Source: Diphasiastrum complanatum (taxonomy: Eukaryota > Streptophyta > Lycopodiopsida > Lycopodiales > Lycopodiaceae). Taken from it: 64,000 bases of DNA. A program made the position numbers and the translations under genes. Within the stretch, counting starts at the first letter, position 1. Every line of letters begins with the position of its first letter. The notes under the pieces were generated by a model. The model made no database searches and was not told where the DNA came from. It saw only the letters and a program-made list of their open reading frames with translations. This document shows positions 57,535 through 64,000 of the stretch, piece by piece. The DNA is taken from assembly GCA_029204225.1 (NCBI GenBank), contig MU831958.1, positions 30,547 to 94,546 on the forward strand, in the 5' to 3' direction.

Positions 57535-58283
57535 CTCTCCATCAATGATAAAATTACATTCTTCTATTCCTAATAGAGTACGAAACCTCTCAAATTTATA
57601 TCTACCTAATGACTTAGTAAAAATATATGCCATTTGATCTTCAAATTTACAAAAAACAAGATCAATGGCTCCATCAAAAAATTTCTCTCGAATAAAATGA
57701 TAGTGTATTTCGATGTGCTTGGTTCGAGCATGTAAAACTGGATTTTGGAAAGGTGAATGCAACTTTGATTATCGCAAGATATAGTAGTCGCATCCACCTG
57801 TGGTTGACCTAAATCCACAAGCAATCTTCGTAACCATACCACTTCTTGTGTAGCATTGCTGAGTGCTCGATATTCAGCTTATGTCGATGATAAGGCTATT
57901 GTAGGTTGCTTTTTGCTGTTCCATGAAATTGCAGCTGTACCATAACTGAATGTATGACCACTGGTAGATCTCATGTCATCAATATTACCTGCCCAATCGG
58001 CATTTGTATAACCTACCAACATTGGCGCTTCAGACCGATCATACTTCAAACCAAAATTCAATGTCCCTCGAATGTATCTGAGAATACGTTTAGCAGACTT
58101 CCAGTGTGCTTGACTAGGATCTTGCATAAATTGACTAACAACACCAACAACATAAGAAATATCAGGTTGTGTGTGTGTCAAATAAATCAAACTACCCACC
58201 AGTTGTCTATACAAATAAGCATCCACTTTCTCAGATTCATCATATGCAGTAAGCTTCATGTTGACATCCATAGGTGTACTCAA
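57535..58283 (-). pseudogene. Copia G RNase H
   Basis: 57879-58283 has YRQLVGSLIYLTHTQPDISY, VGYTNADWAGNIDDMRSTSG and SKKQPTIALSST, where a stop replaces the next codon. 57606-57842 continues with VWLRRLLVDLGQPQ and SCDNQSCIHLSK. 57529-57762 gives the end, FCKFEDQMAYIFTKSLGRYK. The SDADW box reads TNADW, so the first catalytic Asp may be lost. Confidence 0.85.
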
Positions 58284-58295
58284 GGGCTTACAATC

Positions 58296-59035
58296 CTACA
58301 TATTGAACTTATAAAGCAAATCTCGTGCATATTTGCTTTGTGTAAGAAAGACCATGTCTTCTTTTTGCCATACTTCAATGCCAAGACAATAGTGTATCAA
58401 TCCTAGATCACTCATGTCAAAAGCATTGGAAAGATTTAATTTGATCTCATTAATTAACATCTCATTACTTCCTGTAATAATCAGATCATCCACGTACAAC
58501 ACAATGAACACTATATCTGAATCTTGCCTTAGAATGTAAAGATTAGGATCAGCATCACTCTTTACCATTCCCTTCGCTTGAAGTGCTCATCAATGCAAGA
58601 GTACCATGCTCGTGGTACTTGCTTCAATCCATATATGGCTTTGTTGAGTTTACAAACCAAATGATCTCTTCCTGGCTCAACAAACCCTTGAGGTTGCTCT
58701 AAATATACCTTCTTCATCAATACTCCATTAAGAAAAGCATATTTGACGTCCATTTGCTGGATTTTCCAACCATAGAAAGTAGAAATTGCAATGATAGAAT
58801 GAATAGTTACCATTTTGGCTACAGGTGCGAAGGTCTCCTCAAAGTCTATACCTTCCTGCTGCTCAAAACCTCTTGCAACTAATCGTGCCTTGTACTTGTT
58901 GAGTTTCCCATCCGCTCCATACTTCATCTTGTAGATCCACTTACATGTGATAGGCGTCTTACCATCAGGTAGCTCAACCAAGTCCCACGTTTTGTTCTTC
59001 GATATAGCCTCCAGTTTCTGTTTCCATAGCTGCAA
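58296..59035 (-). pseudogene. Copia G reverse transcriptase
   Basis: 58562-59035 has WDLVELPDGKTPITCKWIYK, NKYKARLVARGFEQQEGIDF and QQMDVKYAFLNGVLMKKVYL through NKAIYGLKQVPRAWY. 58296-58568 has FIVLYVDDLIITGSNEM with an intact YVDD, and IHYCLGIEVWQ. One frameshift near 58565 separates them. Confidence 0.88.
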
Positions 59036-60123
59036 GACACTCTCCTTGTGTTCCTTTGCTTCGTTTGAAAGTTTTAGGTTCTTGAGCCGTTAAGATGGAT
59101 TCCATTAGGGCTAGATTCATCTCTAATCTTGCAAGAGGTTTTTGATTTCTACTTGATCTTCTAGGCTTCTCCTGCTCACTAGATTCGGGAGTATCTCCCT
59201 TCTTTGCACCATCTGTGACTGATAAGTACCAGTTAGGTACTCTCTTGGAAATTTCAGCATCAGGCTTGCCTTTGTCCAATGGATTTTCTATATCAAGATC
59301 CACTTCCTTCTTGACCTGTACTTTCACTCCCTCATCAAAAAGGTTTAGTGATTACTTCAGATTGTTTACCTTGGTCCATCTCGTCAAACGTAACATCCCT
59401 AGAAATTACAAGCTTCTGTGCATTGTGTCATACATCATGTATGCCTTGGCCTTCTCATCATATCCAAGGAAAATACACTTGATAGCTTTTACATCCAATT
59501 TTTTTCGTTTCTCATCAGGAATATGAGCATAAGCATCACAACCAAATACGCTCAAGTGATAAAATATTAGGTTTCTTTCCAGTAACAGCTTCATGAGGTG
59601 TCTTACCTTCCACAGATTTTGTAGGACACCGATTCAGGATGTGCGTAGTTGTGCTACAAGCTTTTGCCCAAAAGGTGTTTGGCAGACCCTTGCTTTTGAG
59701 CATCGCCCTGGCCATCTCAACAATAGATCTGTTCTTTCGTTCTGCAACTCCATTTTGTTGTGGTGAATAAGGTGTTGTAGTCTGCCTCTTGATCCCTTGA
59801 TCTTTGCAAAAATCAATAAATTCTGTCAAAAAATACTCACCACCTCCATCAGATCTCAAAGTTTTGATGCAACATCTTGTTTGCTTTTCAACTAATGCCT
59901 TGAATTCCCTAAACTTAGCAAAAGCATCTGATTTCTTGCTTATGAAATAAATCCAAATGCATCTGCTATAATCATCAATGAAGGTGATAAAGTAATAGTA
60001 GCCACTAAGAGATCTAGTCTGCATAGGTCCACATAGATCACTGTGGACAAGATCTAGGATGCCACAGGCTCTCCTTGCTCCACTTTTGGGAAACCTCTCT
60101 CTGTGTTGTTTCCCAAAATGCAA
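59036..60123 (-). pseudogene. Copia G integrase and linker
   Basis: 59536-60123 has LDLVHSDLCGPMQTRSLSGY, LRSDGGGEYFLTEFIDFCKD and YSPQQNGVAERKNRSIVEMA, so all three catalytic acids are present. 59406-59594 has FGCDAYAHIPDEKRKKLDVK and IFLGYDEKAKAY. 58974-59327 is the linker with PRRSSRNQKPLAR. Frames shift between these pieces. Confidence 0.88.
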
Positions 60124-60660
60124 CCTTCACAAATTTTTCCTTCAAAAGAAATATCAGGCAATCCTATAACTAGATTACCTCTTTTGAGAATCTGTAAACT
60201 TTGAGCACTAATATGACCGAATCGTTGATGCCAAATATCACTTCGACTATCAACCGTGCTTACCATAGCTTGAGCAAAAGATCTCGCATTCAATTTGTAG
60301 AGTCAATTCCCGTTGACTCTAGCTCCTGTAGCAATCACTTTGTAGTGATTCTTGATGTCTTTGACAAGACATTTGTCACTGTCAAACTCAACCTTGAGTT
60401 GTTGATCAGCCATCATCCCAACAGATAGTAGATTGTTAGCTAAGCTAGGTACATATTGCACATTGCTTATCCACTTTATCTTCTCGCTGGCTAACTTCAC
60501 TGGTACCACTCCAACTCCTTTAACAAATAGCAATTTGCCATCGGCTTGTCCAACTTCATCACCATTGTGAGTTTCCTTAAGTTCTGAAAACCACTCTTTC
60601 CTTGAAGTCATGTGCTTGGATGCACCACTATCAATGTATCAGGTATCCTTGGTTTCATCA
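60054..60660 (-). pseudogene. Copia G protease and pre-integrase
   Basis: At about 60655-60612 the minus strand reads DT-stop-YIDSGASKHMTS, so the conserved Trp before the intact active-site DSG is a stop (TGA). 60303-60611 continues with KEWFSELKETHNGDEV and YVPSLANNLLSVGMMADQ. 60054-60293 has DIWHQRFGHISAQSLQILKR and ICEGCILGNNTE, completing the integrase HHCC zinc site. Confidence 0.85.
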
Positions 60661-61685
60661 CTTGTCATATATGTTGTAATGAACAATTTTGAGCTCTCAC
60701 CTGTATCATCTTCATATTGATCCTCATCGTATTGATGTTGATCAGTATAATTGTTTTCATAATAATAATCATCAAATTGATGTTGATCAGCATAATTTCC
60801 CACTTGCCCTTTGTCTTTTCTTTGTTCCATCTCTTCTGTTTCTTGAAGCATTCATGCTCCCAGTGCCAGGTATGTTGCAATACCTACAATTTCCAGGTTT
60901 ATTTTGCCTGGAATAGCCGCGTCCTTGACCTCGACCTTGATTCCAATTGCCTCAATTTGGGCCATCATTGGATTGTTCTTGAATTGTTGGAATGATCCAC
61001 GATTTGAGTTTCAACCTCTTGATTGGTGTCTTTCATGACCAAATCTACCACCACGTCCCCCTGACTGCAAGAGCTTGATCAAAATCCCCTGTTGCAATGA
61101 CTCAAGTTCTCTTGACGTTGTTCTTCCTGCAAAAGCAATCCACCTAACTCTTCATAGGTTGGAAGATTTTTCCGTGTGGCTATACTTGTCACAAATATCT
61201 GATGTGACTCACTCAAACTATTCAATGTCAACTACACGACACGATCCTGTACTCGCTCTCCAACTGTTGCTAATTGGTCACGAATCTCTTTGATCTTCAG
61301 TAGGTGATCATCAACAGTTAGCACCATCATCCATCCGCCAATGTGTGCAGCTTCGTCTTCAGGAATAGCACTCGAGATGTGTTTGTGGTCTCAAACAATG
61401 CCTTCAACGTATCCCATGCTTCTTATGGGTCCTTCTGAATCCGAAATGTAGGGAATAATTGCATCTCTAACTGATAAGTTGATGACATTCTGTGCTTTTC
61501 GTTTTTACCTGTCAAATGCCCGTTGATCTTCTTCAATCAATGGCCTTGTCTCTTCACCTGTCACAATCTCCCATAGCTCCTTTTCCATCAAAATGTTCTT
61601 TCAGTTTGAATTTCCAAACTGCATAGTTGCCGGTTCCTTCCAATTTGCTTGACTCATTGAGGACACTCTCACTTAGAGTTTCCAT
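60661..61685 (-). pseudogene. Copia G gag
   Basis: Start at 61685: METLSESVLNESSKLEGTGN, YAVWKFKLKEHF. Broken frames then give ELWEIVTGEETRPLIEED and EAWDTLKALFETTNTS. Toward the end come an Arg/Gly/Gln-rich part and a zinc knuckle remnant (CNIPGTGSMNASRNR region near 60870, where CX2CX4HX4C is expected). A repeat of YYENNYTDQHQYDEDQYEDD follows (60639-60851). Multiple stops. Confidence 0.75.
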
Positions 61686-62500
61686 TACTGAACAGATGAG
61701 TCCAGATCAAGTAATTTATCACACCACAAAACTGTATATTTTTCTGGTTATACACTGATATTGAAATGGAGCGTGGAAGTATGGCTGCTCAAGATCCTCT
61801 TCAACTTGTGACGCTTTGGATCCGATATTGGAGCATGCAATATCGGATTGGAACGCGGATGTACAACTGCTAAGAATTCTCTTTAGCTCGTGCACTTGGA
61901 TCCGATATCGATATGGACATGCGATATTGGACTGAAGCGCAGATGTGCGGCTGCTCGGGTTTCTCTTCAGCTAGCGCGCTTGGATCCGATATTGGTAAAA
62001 AAAGAGAATATAGAAACTTTCAGAGGGAAATATTCCAGATTCCTACTTCGACGAGGCGGCTTCGTCGCCTCCTCTTTGCTTAGATTTCGAAACAAGTGAT
62101 CGTTCAAACAGACAGACATCAGTAATGTGAAAGGTATGAAGCCTCAAAGCTCTAAATGGCAATACTAGACACTGTCTGGTGTGATCTGCAGTACCCCAAA
62201 CAAACAAATGAAAGATTTCTTGGCACAACTCTCTGACAAATGATACTTTTAAAGACTAAAAAAAAAAATTGTAAAACTTTTCCCACTCAACAGATTTTCC
62301 AATTTGTTGATGCTTGCCCTAGCCTTTCTGATGATTCTGAGCTCCAAACCTGCAAAATACACCAAAGAAGAATTTCTTCCAGCCGTTTTATCTCTCCAAG
62401 CTTTCACTCTCCGTGAAGGACTTTCTCACTTCGTTGCGGAGGCCTGTGACAAGCTGTATCCACTGATCAGGCACGCATGACTATTGTCGCTCTGATACCA
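61686..62500 (-). other. Copia G leader with tandem repeats and PBS
   Basis: PBS complement GCTCTGATACCA at 62489-62500. A leader of about 800 bp lies before gag. It holds about 2.5 copies of an ~82-bp unit starting GGATCCGATAT (61818, 61900, 61982), with a perfect hairpin at 61820-61848 in the first. Confidence 0.75.
61820..61848. repeat. Hairpin in copia G leader
   Basis: ATCCGATATTG (61820-61830), loop GAGCATG, CAATATCGGAT (61838-61848): 11 perfect pairs. A partly conserved version occurs at about 61902-61935. Confidence 0.9.
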
Positions 62501-62767
62501 TGTCAAAAATAAAGAATGAAGCATCAAGCATTCACCATAAAACAATACCAAGTAGGGAGATGGAAGAAGAACACGCAATATCACTCTATCACAGCTAACT
62601 TCATACTGAATATAAAATGTACATATAAACCCTGAAACCTGATAGAGAGAGAAAACCTACGAATAGACGAATAGACTAGCCTAGCGGCTAATTACAGCTG
62701 GTAACAACTGTCAACATTAATGTACATCGTAAACAGTAACAATGAAGTTTATCATTGATTTCTAACA
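62501..62767 (-). repeat. 5' LTR of copia G
   Basis: Plus strand TGTCAAAAAT...TTTCTAACA, immediately right of the PBS complement. Matches 57294-57534. Confidence 0.92.
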
Positions 62768-62845
62768 ATATTCCAAAATCCATGTCACTTCCGAGTTGAT
62801 TCATGCATCCATCAAGTCCAAAAGCTAAAGAAAGTTCTTTTTTCT

Positions 62846-62985
62846 GATAAATGATCCGTCAATCACAAATAGTTAGATTCTTATTATTCGTCGTCAAATA
62901 ATTCTCTGGAATCTAAATGATACTAAATTACTAAAGGATATTGGAGTTTATGTCTAATACATAACTCAAGAAACATATAAGAATC
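62846..62985. repeat. Dispersed repeat shared with 42960-43095
   Basis: ATGATCCGTCAA, TCTGGAATC..AAATGAT, GGATATTGGAGT.TATGT and AAGAATCATTC.AAAA occur in the same order at 42968-43100. The parent element is not identified; at 42.9 kb it is next to gypsy 1-family sequence. Confidence 0.6.
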
Positions 62986-63586
62986 ATTCTAAAATCTTTC
63001 GCAAACTGGATTCTTAACCAAAATGTGAGTTATCCAAATTCCAAACCATCAGGTAATCAAAGATAGAAAGCATACCAAAATAATATCAATAACAATCTTC
63101 ATCCACAAAAAACTTCAGATTACGGTCTAGACCTGAATTCTAGACATCCAAAGTTCTACTGAATTTCTTAGTAATTTCAGTTGTCATTCATGGAACCATT
63201 GTGATTCAGTTTTCGAGTCAACTACAGCAAGATCAAGATAAATTTAGTTAAACTTTGTTCAATCTTCAGTCCAGTCGCATATTCAACATGATTTAACTGC
63301 GTGTTCCACACGACAATCCAACCTTGAGCATGCTGGATACCAGCAACAACATCCCCACCAACAGACTTTTTTTTTTCTTTTTTTGGGAAGGGGGGGGGGG
63401 TGGGAGTGGACTTACAGGCATCCATTGGAGCAGCCACATTGCCAGTGACAACATCACCAGCCAAGGTCACGAAACCAAAGACAACAACGACAAGGCTAAG
63501 AAGGCATATGGACAATCCAAAGTGACTCAATCAGAAGAAGTACCTCAATCACGACAAAGATCCTTCAGAAGATAGAAGTACAAGCA
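62986..63586. other. Unassigned sequence with T- and G-runs
   Basis: A G-run (63388-63400) and a T-run (63366-63384) occur. A minus-strand frame at 63222-63530 starts with a hydrophobic stretch but runs into the homopolymers; no domain is recognised. Confidence 0.3.
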
Positions 63587-63904
63587 TTGGGAAATCAGTC
63601 TCCTTCTTCAACCAACCCTCTTGCCACAACATCTGCATCCATTCTCATGCCTATCACCCACACCATATACCTTTGTTACCATCGCCACCACCCTTCCTTC
63701 CATTTCTCTGTTTTTTCATCATCTCATTATCCATCTGAGAAATCCCTAGTTTTAGACCAGGTCCTTGATAGTTTTACCGGAGCAGCTAAAGATCATTACA
63801 AATGTCTTGCGGAGGCCACTACCACCTACATTGGTTGGTCAGCTAGAAAAGAAGATCTAAGAAAGCAGGTGAGGCAGCAAAAAGAAATAAAGCAAAGAAG
63901 TTGA
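63587..63904 (+). other. Unassigned open frame, low support
   Basis: 105 codons, Ser/His/Pro-rich at first, then a charged SARKEDLRKQVRQQKEIKQRS end. No family recognised. It may be the start of an element extending past the window. Confidence 0.2.
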
Positions 63905-64000
63905 GGAGGAAAGGACAAAACTTAAGCAACAAACGAGTCAGATCGATCTTGATAATAAAAAAAACTCTCTGGAGCAATGATAGTCGAATCCCCTCCTGTG

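Larger units (their letters stand above)
57294..62767 (-). mobile_element. Copia G: full-length Ty1/copia with TSD
   Basis: LTRs at 57294-57534 and 62501-62767 flank a complete minus-strand order: PBS, gag, knuckle, protease, integrase, RT, RNase H, purine tract. The 5-bp target duplication ATATT is perfect (57289-57293 and 62768-62772). The left LTR lacks about 24 bp near its start, and by eye there are about a dozen substitutions between the LTRs. It is the best preserved copia here, but it carries stops and frameshifts in gag, protease and RNase H. Confidence 0.92.

Noticed and set aside
63222-63530. Small secreted or membrane protein on the minus strand
   Set aside because: The hydrophobic start is plausible, but the frame crosses G and T homopolymers and lacks any conserved motif.

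Overview
This is a stretch of plant nuclear DNA, dominated by LTR retrotransposons. Support comes from spliceosomal introns, a plant-specific AFL-type (ABI3/FUS3/LEC2-like) B3 transcription factor gene, remnants of plant receptor-like kinases, long microsatellites and many nested Ty1/copia and Ty3/gypsy elements that mostly use a tRNA-Met-like primer site. The repeat load and a bacterial-type N4/N6 DNA-methylase exon fit a large-genome, non-model land plant, perhaps a fern or gymnosperm. The species is inference only. No tRNA, rRNA or organellar gene was recognised.

Layout. 1-1.02 kb holds an array of about 25 short palindromes. 1.04-5.04 kb is a decayed minus-strand chromovirus (gypsy 1), followed at 5.14-5.85 kb by a DNA-methylase-like exon. 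7.5-26.0 kb is a nest: a truncated copia (A) joined through a shared LTR to copia B; B carries a plus-strand gypsy (gypsy 3) that itself carries a minus-strand gypsy (gypsy 2); B's 3' LTR carries copia C. Copia C is complete, with TTCAA target duplications, and lacks reverse transcriptase. 26.0-34.2 kb holds decayed copias D and E, and 34.2-34.85 kb a small copia fragment (F).

35.5-38.2 kb holds the one convincing host gene that still reads open: a six-exon B3 factor of 398 residues. All introns are GT-AG and all exon phases agree. A CATGCATGCA (RY) element lies about 330 bp upstream of its start codon.

38.9-45.3 kb is a degenerate minus-strand copia (H) interrupted by a gypsy LTR plus fragment. 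45.6-46.4 kb is an LTR-like block. 46.6-49.4 kb has long CT, AT and CA microsatellites around a complex tandem array of GCC/TGG-rich units. 49.6-51.3 kb carries duplicated, broken receptor-kinase ectodomain pieces on the minus strand. 51.3-55.2 kb is mostly unassigned with local duplications and a GGCGCC-rich patch. 55.2-56.6 kb is a gypsy-like gag. 57.29-62.77 kb is a full-length minus-strand copia (G) with ATATT target duplications. The last 1.2 kb is largely unassigned.

The most interesting combined signal is regulatory. The LTRs of copia C are packed with CATGCA (RY) motifs, ten in 159 bp, and end with a CACACGTGTG G-box palindrome. These are the classical targets of AFL B3 factors and their bZIP partners, and an AFL-type B3 gene lies in the same window. 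That link is a hypothesis; the motifs themselves are read directly.
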